Below are positions 56,568 to 64,000 of a stretch of DNA of 64,000 nucleotides, piece after piece. The DNA lies in assembly GCF_020193655.1 (NCBI RefSeq), contig NZ_JADYVE010000018.1:1-64000 (forward strand), given 5' to 3'. Both the position numbers and the translations under genes were made by a program. The notes beneath the pieces are model-generated. The model saw only the letters and a list, made by a program, of their open reading frames with translations. It did no database searches and was not told the DNA's origin. Each line of letters starts with the position of its first letter. Position 1 is the stretch's first letter. The stretch comes from Ensifer sp. IC3342. Lineage in GTDB: Bacteria > Pseudomonadota > Alphaproteobacteria > Rhizobiales > Rhizobiaceae.

Positions 56568-57638
56568 CTGCGTCGACTATGACGCTCGCACCCTGTCATG
56601 TAGCACGCTTGCGCGCTCGCGAGGCACGCCTCGGCCGCGAAACGCATGTGATTGCCACATGAAAGCTCGATCGCCAACCGTCTGGCGATTGCGGCGCCAA
56701 TGCCGCGCGTTTCTCAGAATGCCAGTGCGAGTTTTGTCGACTTGTCTTCTCTTCTGTTCATGGCGCTAGTCTTCACGGCGTCAGCAGCAGCTTGCCGGTG
56801 GTGGTGCGGCTTTCCATGTCGGCATGCGCGCGAGCGGCGTCGGCAAGCGCATAGTTGCCGCCAACATGGAGTCTCGTCGAGGCTTCGCGATTACGACGAT
56901 ACAGGCTGCCCCGGGGCAGCGCGCCACAAAGACTGCATTGCGCTCATCACCGGAATTTCCGGGGCTATCGGTGAATGGCAGTTTGGGGTCGATCTTTCCG
57001 GTTCCGTCTCAGGAGGGTGGTGAACAGACGTCCAGAAGAAGATCCCTGGCCGTCCGCTAGGCGCGACGAAGCCGCCGTTCAGGGTGACGCCCGCGAAATT
57101 GGGGCGTTGACGTTATCGCTGCGTCACGACAGATCTGCTGAGATGCCATGAAATGATCCACGCCGAGACCATCTTATGCGCAATGGGCCCCGCAACCAAT
57201 TCCGGCATAACTCTCATCATCCCGTCTACCCGCGGGGATTTTTGCTTTTGGCTGATAGGGTCTGATACTCGCCGCTGTCCTCGTGACCGGGTTTGATTCA
57301 GCAGCGAGTTCGTGTCCAGATTCGGTACTTCCGGTTGTCTCCTCGTGCTCCAATATCGTCCTTCCTGTAAATGACGTTTGCGCAAATCCAAGGCCTATCC
57401 CCTCGCACGGTTTTGGTCGATCAGTGCCTAGCACCCCAACGAAGCGATATGATCAAGTTCGATAATCGCCGCAGCCACAAAGCATGCGAGGCATGCTTCA
57501 ATGCAATGCCGATGAACTCTGGGATCGTGCGCAATTTACGGGGCAAGGGACAGGGTGTACTCTTTCCCAGAACCGCCACGTTTGAGAAGGCAGGAAGCTC
57601 CTTTTTGACTGCGTGCAAGCCGTCCCGGAGACACAGCG
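56568..57638. other. Long spacer with gene debris
   Basis: About 1,070 bp with no intact gene. It holds the quinone-oxidoreductase remnant at 56773-56880. The 3' part should contain the soxY promoter; a GCATGC inverted pair occurs near 57485. No rRNA, tRNA or CRISPR structure is visible. Confidence 0.45.
56773..56880 (-). pseudogene. Quinone oxidoreductase, C-terminal remnant
   Basis: Minus-strand translation ending at 56773 reads GGNYALADAARAHADMESRT and then TTGKLLLTP, the C-terminus of zinc-independent quinone oxidoreductases (Qor-type). The rest of the gene is absent. Confidence 0.6.
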
Positions 57639-58088
57639 ATGAGCCTGACGCGACGTCATATGCTGGCCAGCACAATGGCAACAGTGGCATGTGCAGTTGC
57701 CCTGCTGGCGCCGAAGCATACGCGCGGAGCGGATGAGGCAGAGGACTTTCTCTTCCGTCTGACGGGGCGGAAGGCAACGCCCTCGAATCGGCTTCGCCTC
57801 ATGATGCCGGCGGAATTTTCCACCGGTTATACCGTGCCCATGAGCATCTCGGTCGACAGTCCGATGACCGAGGCCGACCACGTCAAATCCGTCCGTATAT
57901 TCGCTCCGAAGAACCCGCTCGTCGAAGTGGCACAGTTTCATTTTGTTCCGGGGCGCAGCCTTCCCCGCGTCTCGACGCGCGTCCGGCTTGCAGCCCCGCA
58001 ACATGTGGTGGCACTCGCTGAGATGAGCGACGGTAACCTGCTGATGGCAACGGCCTGGGTGGCTGTCGCCACCAATGGCTGTCTCTAA
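57639..58088 (+). CDS. soxY: Sulfur carrier protein SoxY
   Basis: A 149-residue protein with a twin-arginine-type signal (LTRRHMLAS...ALLAPKHTRG). The mature SoxY domain (RLMMPAEFSTGYTVPMSISV, then VEVAQFHFVPG) is complete. The C-terminus reads ATNGCL: the carrier cysteine is present, but the usual GGCGG tail is changed. SoxY carries thiosulfate- or sulfide-derived sulfur in the periplasm as a partner of SoxZ. It begins a four-gene operon. Confidence 0.88.
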   Translation: MSLTRRHMLASTMATVACAVALLAPKHTRGADEAEDFLFRLTGRKATPSNRLRLMMPAEFSTGYTVPMSISVDSPMTEADHVKSVRIFAPKNPLVEVAQFHFVPGRSLPRVSTRVRLAAPQHVVALAEMSDGNLLMATAWVAVATNGCL

Positions 58089-58108
58089 AGTTACGCAAGG
58101 AGGTAGGC

Positions 58109-58435
58109 GTGACCACTCCCATACCCCGCGTGATGGTTCCGGGCTCGGTAACAAGAAACGAGGTGTTCACGGTCAAGGCGATCATCCAGCACCAGATGGA
58201 GACGGGGCTGCGCACCGATTCCGCGGGCAAGACGATCCCGCGGAAGATCATCAACCAGTTCGTCTGCCGCTACGGCGAGCTCGAGGTCTTCCGTGCCGAT
58301 CTGCACGAAGCCGTCTCGGCCAATCCGTTCCTTGAGTTCCAGTTGCTCGCGACGGAAAACGGTCGACTTGAGTTCTCCTGGCGGGAGGACGGCGGCGCGA
58401 CCTATTCGCTGTTTCACGACATAGTGGTCACCTGA
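58109..58435 (+). CDS. soxZ: Sulfur oxidation protein SoxZ
   Basis: A 108-residue protein with a GTG start at 58109 behind AAGGAGGT. VPGSVTRNEVFTVKAIIQHQ, METGLRTDSAGKTIPRKIIN and FSWREDGGATYS identify SoxZ. It forms the SoxYZ heterodimer that holds sulfur on the SoxY cysteine. It lacks a signal peptide and is exported with SoxY by Tat. Confidence 0.93.
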   Translation: MTTPIPRVMVPGSVTRNEVFTVKAIIQHQMETGLRTDSAGKTIPRKIINQFVCRYGELEVFRADLHEAVSANPFLEFQLLATENGRLEFSWREDGGATYSLFHDIVVT

Positions 58436-58436
58436 C

Positions 58437-58808
58437 ATGAAGCGGGAGCGGGCGGCCGCGGTTCTCTCGCGTGCGAAGGGCCTCGCAGCCGAAATCCGGT
58501 GGTTCCTCGGTATTTCGCTTTCCGCGACCCTCCTGTTTCCCGAAAGTGCCGCTCCTGCGGACGTCAGCCAAGGCGCGCAGATCGCCGCGACCTGCGCGTC
58601 CTGTCACGACCAAACTGGCGGCGGGCAGGCCATCCCGCCGATTGCGGCACTGGACGAACAGGCTATCGTGAAAGCCATGCTCGCCTTTCGAGCAAGTGAA
58701 AGCCCCAGCCTTGTAATGCATGCGGTCGCATTGTCGCTCAGTGACGACGAGGTGGCCGCAACAGCGCGCTTTCTCGCTGACAGAGCCAACGCCGGGAGGC
58801 AGCCGTGA
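58437..58808 (+). CDS. Class I cytochrome c of the sulfur operon (SoxE/FccA-like)
   Basis: A 123-residue protein with a signal peptide of about 42 residues ending PADVSQ. One heme site, CASCH, lies near residue 54, and Met in the SPSLVMHAVA region is the likely sixth ligand. Its GTGA-type overlap with the flavoprotein gene indicates a cytochrome/flavoprotein pair as in flavocytochrome c sulfide dehydrogenase (SoxE-SoxF). It passes electrons from sulfide to the respiratory chain. Confidence 0.85.
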   Translation: MKRERAAAVLSRAKGLAAEIRWFLGISLSATLLFPESAAPADVSQGAQIAATCASCHDQTGGGQAIPPIAALDEQAIVKAMLAFRASESPSLVMHAVALSLSDDEVAATARFLADRANAGRQP

Positions 58809-60079
58809 CGGATTGGACGCGTCGCCAGATCGGCGGCCTCGCCGGAGGAGCGCTGCTGGCAGTGGCTGCACCACACATTGTTCGCGGTCAGGGACGGGCT
58901 AAGGTTGTAGTGATCGGCGGCGGCATCGGCGGCGCAACGGTTGCCCGATACCTCGGCGACATGAAGTCAATTGACGTCATACTGATCGAACCGAACTCCA
59001 CCCACGTCACCTGCTTCTTCAGCAATCTCTACCTTGCCGGTCTTCGCTCGCTCGCCTCCCTGACTTTCGGCCTGGAGACGCTGGCCGAAGGCCACGGCAT
59101 AACAATCATCCGCGACAGAGCGGTGGCGATCGACCCCGCAGGAAGGGCTGTCGAACTTCGCGGCGGCACAAGGCTCTCCTATGACCGCCTCGTCGTCGCC
59201 CCGGGGATCGCTTTCAAGTTCGGCGAGATCGAGGGCTATGATGAGGCAGCGGCAAAGATCATGCCGCATGCCTGGATTGCCGGACCCCAGAGTGAACTGC
59301 TGCGCCGGCAACTCGAAAGCATGGACGACGGCGGTGTGTTCGTTATCGCTGCGCCTCCGAACCCGTTCCGTTGTCCGCCGGCCCCGTATGAGCGAGCCTC
59401 GCTGGCCGCTTATTATTTCAAGCAGTTCAAACCGAAATCGAAAATACTCATTCTCGACGCGAAGGATAAGTTTTCGGGTCAGGAACTGTTCCAGGATGCG
59501 TGGTCGCGTCACTATCCGGGCATGATTGAATGGCTACCGTCTCAGTTCACCGGGGCCATCAAAGCCGTAGATGTCGCGGCGCGATCGGTGGTGACAGAAG
59601 GCGAGACGTTCAGGGCGGCGGTCGCCAATATTATTCCGGCCCAGAAGGCGGGGCTCATCGGCGAGAAGGCAGGTCTCACTGACGCATCCGGCTGGTGCCC
59701 GGTCGATCCTGTGACGTTCGAGTCGACGTTGCAGCCCGGCATCCATGTCGTTGGCGACTCAATTATCGGCGGCGACATGCCGAAGTCTGCCTTCTCTGCC
59801 AACAGCCAGGCCAAAGCATGCGCTTTTGCCATTGCGGCTTCCCTCACGGGCTCGCCTCAGTTTCCGCCGCACCTGTTCAACTCGTGCTACACGTTTCTAG
59901 CGCCCGACGACGCTTTCACCAATGCTCTCACCTTCGCACCCGAGGGCGGAAGAATAAAAACCGTCAAAATGTTCATCAGCAAGGTGGGCGAGAGCGCTGA
60001 GGTCCGCCGCCGCACCGCCCATCACGCCGTGGGCTGGTATTCCGCCTTCACTGCGGACGTGTTCGGCGGAGGCTCCTGA
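58805..60079 (+). CDS. soxF: Flavocytochrome c sulfide dehydrogenase flavoprotein (SoxF/FccB-like)
   Basis: A 424-residue protein with a GTG start at 58805 overlapping the cytochrome stop. A Tat signal (RRQIGGLAGG) precedes the FAD motif VVVIGGGIGGAT. VTCFFSN and FRCPPAPYER supply the two redox cysteines of sulfide dehydrogenase flavoproteins, and HVVGDSIIGGDMPKSAF binds FAD. With the cytochrome it would oxidise sulfide or SoxY-bound sulfur in the periplasm. It ends 8-10 bp from P-type ATPase debris on the opposite strand. Confidence 0.9.
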   Translation: MTDWTRRQIGGLAGGALLAVAAPHIVRGQGRAKVVVIGGGIGGATVARYLGDMKSIDVILIEPNSTHVTCFFSNLYLAGLRSLASLTFGLETLAEGHGITIIRDRAVAIDPAGRAVELRGGTRLSYDRLVVAPGIAFKFGEIEGYDEAAAKIMPHAWIAGPQSELLRRQLESMDDGGVFVIAAPPNPFRCPPAPYERASLAAYYFKQFKPKSKILILDAKDKFSGQELFQDAWSRHYPGMIEWLPSQFTGAIKAVDVAARSVVTEGETFRAAVANIIPAQKAGLIGEKAGLTDASGWCPVDPVTFESTLQPGIHVVGDSIIGGDMPKSAFSANSQAKACAFAIAASLTGSPQFPPHLFNSCYTFLAPDDAFTNALTFAPEGGRIKTVKMFISKVGESAEVRRRTAHHAVGWYSAFTADVFGGGS

Positions 60080-60330
60080 AGGAATACCTGAACCTGCCGA
60101 CCAGCGATCTCTGATGGATCCGGGTCTGGCAGGCGCTGGAGCCGCATCGAATTCATAACGACGAGAACGTTCGATCCGGCATGAGGGCCGCCGCGAAAAT
60201 CGGGCTTCAGAAATCCGAGGGCCGCGCCGGTCAATGCGATGAGATTGTAGCCAAAGGCGCAGAGGAGATTGGCGAGAACGGTCCGGCGAACCGCGCGGGC
60301 CATGTCGACGACCCAAGGCAACATCCGAAG
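60080..60330 (-). pseudogene. Heavy-metal P-type ATPase, C-terminal remnant
   Basis: The minus strand reads MARAVRRTVLANLLCAFGYN, then IALTGAALGFLKP and SNVLVVMNSMRLQRLPD, the last membrane helices and tail of a P1B-type metal ATPase. About 80 codons remain. The helical part between KPDF and GSNVL is shortened, and no upstream catalytic domain follows in frame. It runs toward the 3' end of the SoxF-like gene. Confidence 0.6.
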
Positions 60331-60415
60331 CCGCCGTCAACATGCCTCCTCTTCCTCGCGCCAGTTCGGGTCCACGCAAGGATGCCCGTAGCCGCTCGTC
60401 CGGACAGCGGCCGCC

Positions 60416-60886
60416 TTAAAACTTGCCCGGCTGCAGCACCGAACCGGTGTTGGACCACGTGATGTATGCTTCGAGCGCCTTCATTGCCTCGGATTCCGGA
60501 TCGATCTTCACACCCTGGTTCGGCTTCTCGATGCACCAGTTGATCATGTCGCGGAGGGTCGCGAACTTGGCGATCTGCGCCTGGAACTTCGGGAAGGATT
60601 GGGGGTGTGTGTCGGACGCCATGGGATGACACATCGCGCAGGCCATGCCAGTTTTGGAGAGGTCGTCGGCAACGCCTAGCTGCTCGGCCATTTTCTGGTC
60701 CCCATGGAAGAGAAGGTCACCCTTCCTGACCTCTTCCATGAACACTTCCTGATAAGCCTTCAATTGCTCCGGCTTTACCGGATCTTTATGGGCGCTGGTC
60801 GGTCCCGCGAAAACGGCGGCAATGGCAATTCCCCCAATCAAGGGGAAGCGCCGCAGTGAACAGCGGATTTTCGAATGGGTTGTCAT
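60416..60886 (-). CDS. Periplasmic c-type cytochrome
   Basis: A 156-residue protein from the ATG at 60884-60886. A signal peptide (RRFPLIGGIAIAAVFAGPTS) precedes one heme motif, CAMCHPM, near residue 77. The region FATLRDMINWCIEKPNQG, then MKALEAYITW, resembles the SoxA/TsdA-like cytochrome fold. It lies 13 bp after the metallophosphoesterase gene and probably carries electrons for that module. The reaction is unknown. Confidence 0.8.
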   Translation of the reverse strand: MTTHSKIRCSLRRFPLIGGIAIAAVFAGPTSAHKDPVKPEQLKAYQEVFMEEVRKGDLLFHGDQKMAEQLGVADDLSKTGMACAMCHPMASDTHPQSFPKFQAQIAKFATLRDMINWCIEKPNQGVKIDPESEAMKALEAYITWSNTGSVLQPGKF

Positions 60887-60899
60887 GACCCTTCCTCCG

Positions 60900-62039
60900 C
60901 TAACGATATGGCCACATGTTGTCGGCGATCCTTGGGCGAATAACCTCCGAAACATGCTTGTCATGGTCTTCCGGGGACTGCACGAAGACTTCCTTGCGCC
61001 CCCACATGATATATTCCGTTTCCAACTGGTCGTTGGCCGCCACATCGATCTTGCTCCAGCCGACTCCATCATAGGGATCGCCGGGGTCGACACGGATCAT
61101 CGGCTTGGTGAGCTTCGGCAAACCTTCCGGGGCATAGGGCCACGGCCAGGACGTTGCCAACATCCCAATCGAACGCAACGTCCCGATCTCGTTGTAGAGG
61201 ACCTGGTGCACGTGACCGTGAATGTTCGTGACCTTGGCATACGGTTTCAGCACCTCATGGACTTCGCGCCAGTCACGCACCCAGAAATTCCACGGCGGAT
61301 AGTACTCGTAGAGCGGGTTATGGCTGAAAATGACGACGGGGCGCTGCTTGTCCCAATCGGCGAGGGTCTTTTCCATCCAGTCGAGCTGATCCCGGCCGAC
61401 GCCCGCCCATGGTCCGGCGACGGTGCCGTCGAGTGTGGCCATATGGCCCATGCGCTCCTCGGGCGTCATGTTCTTGGCCGTCCAATAGTCCGGTCCGCGG
61501 CTGACGGTGTCGAGGCCAATGAAACGCACACCCTTATGGTCGAAGGTCCAGTTGGGCTGGCCAAACAGCTCGCCCCATTTCTTGCCCATGTCGAGGTACC
61601 AATCGTGCTCGCCGGGGATGTAATGTTGCGGGATCTTGATCTCCTTCAGCAGGTCGACGCCGAGTTCCAACTCCTCGATCTTTCCAAGTTGGGCCAGGTC
61701 ACCACCGAAAATCAGGAAATCGGCCGGCGGATCCATCGCCTGGACTTCTTGGGCCGCACGCACCACCTTGTCTACGAAGCGTGTGTTCAGGGATCTTGGA
61801 TAGAGATGGGTGTCGGAGATCCAGGCAAACTTGAAGGGAGTCTCGGCCGCGTGAGCAATATCGAGCGTGTTGAGCAGCGGCCACCAGGCGAAGGCCTGGC
61901 CGACAGTTGCCGCGCCGAATATCAGGGATCCGTGAATAAAGGTGCGGCGGGTAATTTTCAGTGAGTCGTCGGGCCGAACCCCTTCGGGTTGCAGTACCGA
62001 ATGCATTTCGCGACGTATGCGATCAAGCTCGTCGGACAT
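60900..62039 (-). CDS. Tat-exported metallophosphoesterase
   Basis: A 379-residue protein from the ATG at 62037-62039 behind AGGAGG. After about 25 residues a twin-arginine signal (ITRRTFIHGSLIFG) leads to a calcineurin-like domain: SDTHLY, GGDLAQ, PGEHDW, FSHNPLY and HGHVHQ supply the two-metal site. The usual GNHD is GEHD. Substrates of this family are phosphate mono- or diesters. Neighbours are a cytochrome c and a cupredoxin-like protein, which is unusual and points to a redox-linked periplasmic function. Confidence 0.85.
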   Translation of the reverse strand: MSDELDRIRREMHSVLQPEGVRPDDSLKITRRTFIHGSLIFGAATVGQAFAWWPLLNTLDIAHAAETPFKFAWISDTHLYPRSLNTRFVDKVVRAAQEVQAMDPPADFLIFGGDLAQLGKIEELELGVDLLKEIKIPQHYIPGEHDWYLDMGKKWGELFGQPNWTFDHKGVRFIGLDTVSRGPDYWTAKNMTPEERMGHMATLDGTVAGPWAGVGRDQLDWMEKTLADWDKQRPVVIFSHNPLYEYYPPWNFWVRDWREVHEVLKPYAKVTNIHGHVHQVLYNEIGTLRSIGMLATSWPWPYAPEGLPKLTKPMIRVDPGDPYDGVGWSKIDVAANDQLETEYIMWGRKEVFVQSPEDHDKHVSEVIRPRIADNMWPYR

Positions 62040-62162
62040 GACGAATCCTCCTCTCAGGCCGAAAAGAAGAACTCGGCCCCACAGAGGCAGACATGGCATA
62101 TAAGCCAGTCAGTGCTTTTCTTGTTCTTTACTTTACTTTGTTACGCCGACACGTTACTCGTG

Positions 62163-62882
62163 CTACTTCTTCTTAAGCTCGATATCGAACTTGGTAGCTT
62201 TACCGCCCTCGACTTTGACGGGCATTTCCGTGGGTCCGATAAAGGGCTGCACTGCCACGAGCTTGTAGTCGCCCGGCGGAATGTCAGTGATGGAAAACTT
62301 GCCGTCAGCGCCGGTAACCGCGTAGTAGGGATTGTCCACCACGTAAATCCAGCCTTCCATCCAGCCATGCGCGTCGCAGTCGATGCGCACCGTGCCCGGC
62401 CGCGGCAATTCAACCGGTATGCGCTGACCTTTGTTCGGCAGGGCCAGGTTAAAGGCGGTGCGCTTGCCGTAGTAGCCGTGCGTGTTGTGAAGCATCGGGT
62501 CCGAGTTGATTACGTCAAGCGGGCCTGCGGCGATCACCTGCACTTGGGGTTCGAAGCGGCATTTCAGGTTGTTCAGCTCGGGTGTCTTGCCGGGTGCGGG
62601 CCATTCCTTTCCCGACGCGACGTCGACCAGATATACAACCGCGCTTTCGACCGCCTGATCGGCGCCAACGCGGATTAGCGGTTCATCCCGCGGTTGCCCG
62701 CAAACCTCAATATCCTTTGTCGGGATGATCTTGGTGGTCGGGACGTCGCCGCGATAGACGATGACGCCTTCAATGGACCCGCCTCCGGTTACGGCGCTTA
62801 CCTCATAGGCTAGAGCCGGCGGTGCGATCATCATAACCGCAGCAGTCCCAAGAAACTTAGAGAAGAAGCGGCGCTTTGTCAC
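62163..62882 (-). CDS. Periplasmic protein with cupredoxin-like site and carboxypeptidase-regulatory domain
   Basis: A 239-residue protein with a GTG start at 62880-62882 behind GAGGGAGG; the upstream open frame is ignored. The signal peptide ends near APPALAYE. The central domain carries His in LHNTHGYY and Cys, His and Met in DCDAHGWMEGW, the order of type 1 copper ligands. A C-terminal domain (ADGKFSITDIPPGDYKLVA) is carboxypeptidase-regulatory-like. It may be an electron carrier or copper sensor for the cytochrome/phosphoesterase module. Confidence 0.75.
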   Translation of the reverse strand: MTKRRFFSKFLGTAAVMMIAPPALAYEVSAVTGGGSIEGVIVYRGDVPTTKIIPTKDIEVCGQPRDEPLIRVGADQAVESAVVYLVDVASGKEWPAPGKTPELNNLKCRFEPQVQVIAAGPLDVINSDPMLHNTHGYYGKRTAFNLALPNKGQRIPVELPRPGTVRIDCDAHGWMEGWIYVVDNPYYAVTGADGKFSITDIPPGDYKLVAVQPFIGPTEMPVKVEGGKATKFDIELKKK

Positions 62883-62922
62883 AGCAAGCCTCCCTCGCCT
62901 TGAAGGAAACGTTGTATTCTCA

Positions 62923-62939
62923 TTCAGAATGATTCTAAT
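62923..62939. promoter_or_regulatory. Irr-type iron control element
   Basis: TTCAGAATGATTCTAAT differs from the rhizobial ICE/Irr consensus (TTTAGAAnnnTTCTAAA) at only two positions. It lies 41 bp upstream of the GTG at 62882 and between divergent genes. Irr regulates iron- and heme-responsive genes in rhizobia. The link to this module is inferred from the motif alone. Confidence 0.6.
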
Positions 62940-63144
62940 ATCAAGGCGGAAATCGCGTTTTTGGCAGGGCTGGCGACGAATATAGATAGACGCCAGCGGG
63001 AAACACCCGGCCGCGTCATATCTCTTCGTATCCATTGCAAGGCTGAGCTATCGGAGCAGTTCTTCGGCCTCGCCAGGCATCCGGTTCGCATCGCCGCTGA
63101 GAGCGTGCAGCGAAGGATGTTGGCCCGCGATGAGGAGGCACGAC

Positions 63145-63753
63145 ATGGAGAGGCGGAACGATCTGCTTTGGGCTTCGACTTGCAGACGCGCGGTTCTCCA
63201 TGGATTGATTTCGGCTGCGGTATTCGTAAGCACCGTGCCTGGATTCGCAGCGTCTCCGGTCACCGTGGGCGGACCGTTCAGTCTCATCGAACCGGTTGGC
63301 GCCGTGGTGACTGACGCGAAGTTCCGCGGCAGATGGATGCTGGTATTCTTCGGTTACACCTCCTGTCCGAGTCTTTGTCCAACGACGCTGAGCGAGATTG
63401 CCATCGCTCTCGACAGGCTTAGCCCCGAGGCAGCGAAGGTGCAGCCAATCTTCATCACAGTCGATCCCGAACGCGATACGCCTGCTGTTATGGGGCAATA
63501 TACCGGCGCCATCGACCGGCGGGTTCTGGGATTGAGCGGAAGCGGGGAGCAGATCGCCGCGGTGGCGCAGATGTATGGCGCTTACAGCAGCCGCCATCTG
63601 CTGGGAACAGGCGCCGACTATATCGTCGACCACAGCACTTACGTCTACGTCATGGACCCTCAGGGCAAGTTCGTTCGCGGCTTGCGAGCCGGTATGTCCG
63701 CCGATTCCATGGCCGATATGCTGCGGCAAGTGATGACGAAGCATCGTGAGTGA
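63145..63753 (+). CDS. SCO1/SenC-family protein
   Basis: A 202-residue protein from the ATG at 63145 behind GAGGAGG (an in-frame ATG at 63130 is possible). It has an N-terminal signal or anchor (AVLHGLISAAVFVSTVPG) and the thioredoxin-like SCO fold. FGYTSCPSLCPTT carries the copper-binding cysteines and VDHSTYVYV the His. SCO proteins deliver copper to cytochrome oxidases or serve as thiol-disulfide reductases. It is divergent from the cupredoxin-like gene. Confidence 0.9.
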   Translation: MERRNDLLWASTCRRAVLHGLISAAVFVSTVPGFAASPVTVGGPFSLIEPVGAVVTDAKFRGRWMLVFFGYTSCPSLCPTTLSEIAIALDRLSPEAAKVQPIFITVDPERDTPAVMGQYTGAIDRRVLGLSGSGEQIAAVAQMYGAYSSRHLLGTGADYIVDHSTYVYVMDPQGKFVRGLRAGMSADSMADMLRQVMTKHRE

Positions 63754-63874
63754 ATGGCCGAACGGTTGCAACTCGGAGACAAGGAGGCCATGTCTGAACG
63801 CTTGTCTCGTGACAGCTCGATACGATCGCTTCTTCGCCGACGCGACGGCCCATCTCCATGCCGAGCACCGGTAT

Positions 63875-64000
63875 CGAGGCTGCCCGTCATGGCCAGTGGC
63901 AGTCACATCGTTCCCGTGCGGGTCGGTGATGCCGCGAAGTGCAAGGCGGCGAGCGACATGTTGCTCGCCGAGCATCGCATCTACATCCGGACGATCAACT
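63875..64000 (+). pseudogene. hemA: 5-aminolevulinate synthase, C-terminal fragment (runs off right edge)
   Basis: From about 63875 the plus strand reads [17 protein letters not shown] and then [20 protein letters not shown], the C-terminal domain of 5-aminolevulinate synthase (compare PSHIVPVMVGD...CKAISDLLLEEHGIYVQPIN). The sequence upstream contains no ALAS catalytic domain, so the gene is 5'-truncated. The 3' end lies beyond the window. The enzyme would condense glycine and succinyl-CoA for heme synthesis. Confidence 0.6.

Noticed and set aside
60822-61964. 380-residue plus-strand frame
   Set aside because: It is antisense to the metallophosphoesterase, which has all its metal motifs and a Tat signal.
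63754-63930. Short plus-strand frame after the SCO gene
   Set aside because: It is in a different frame from the ALAS fragment and resembles no family; translation is unlikely.
1-64000. CRISPR arrays, tRNA or rRNA genes and replication origins
   Set aside because: I saw no regular direct-repeat array, cloverleaf candidate, rRNA-like sequence or repABC gene in the window.

Overview
The window looks like an accessory stretch of a large rhizobial replicon (Rhizobium/Sinorhizobium/Ensifer type, most likely a megaplasmid or symbiotic plasmid). It is GC-rich and packed with ABC-transporter-linked catabolic operons and GntR, AraC and LysR regulators. There are no rRNA, tRNA, ribosomal or replication genes. 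Intact operons alternate with insertion sequences, toxin-antitoxin genes and decayed gene fragments, so the segment appears to have been assembled by repeated insertion and deletion. These conclusions come from reading the sequence; no database search was run.

Layout: 0-0.5 kb, start of a GIY-YIG nuclease-like gene leaving the left edge, plus an integrase remnant. 0.7-9.8 kb, a polyol operon: AraC regulator, sugar-alcohol ABC transporter, one zinc-type dehydrogenase and three short-chain dehydrogenases. 10.2-14.3 kb, GNAT, an NTF2-like/flavin-oxidase pair, a Tat-exported metallo-hydrolase and LysR. 14.6-16.9 kb, a complete GIY-YIG protein whose 5' end repeats the left edge in inverse, a second integrase remnant and an orphan gene. 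17-19.3 kb, sulfate-binding protein and CysA without the permeases. 19.8-22.4 kb, IS110-family transposase and a RelBE-type pair with a frameshifted toxin. 22.4-30.6 kb, GntR, M20 amidohydrolase, M28-like peptidase and a polar amino-acid ABC transporter with two binding proteins. 30.6-36.2 kb, gene remnants, a PIN-type toxin pair, NmrA-like/AraC genes, a truncated IS1182-type transposase and a frameshifted cupin. 36.5-43.4 kb, an arabinofuranosidase (GH51) operon with its own ABC transporter and ArsR-like regulator. 44-54.8 kb, a divergent aromatic/hydroaromatic acid cluster. 54.8-57.6 kb, ABC-F and quinone-oxidoreductase remnants. 57.6-60.1 kb, soxY, soxZ, a cytochrome c and a flavocytochrome c flavoprotein. 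60.1-64 kb, a periplasmic redox module (cytochrome c, metallophosphoesterase, cupredoxin-like protein, SCO protein) with an Irr-type iron box, and a 5-aminolevulinate synthase fragment leaving the right edge.

Most operons pair one importer with the enzymes for its likely substrate: polyols, N-acyl amino acids or peptides, arabino-oligosaccharides, and quinate/shikimate-like acids. The most unusual items are the intradiol dioxygenase placed beside homoprotocatechuate-type hydratase, aldolase and isomerase genes; the dif-like direct repeats next to both toxin-antitoxin modules; the GIY-YIG protein with an unrecognised C-terminal domain; and the redox module under a possible iron box.
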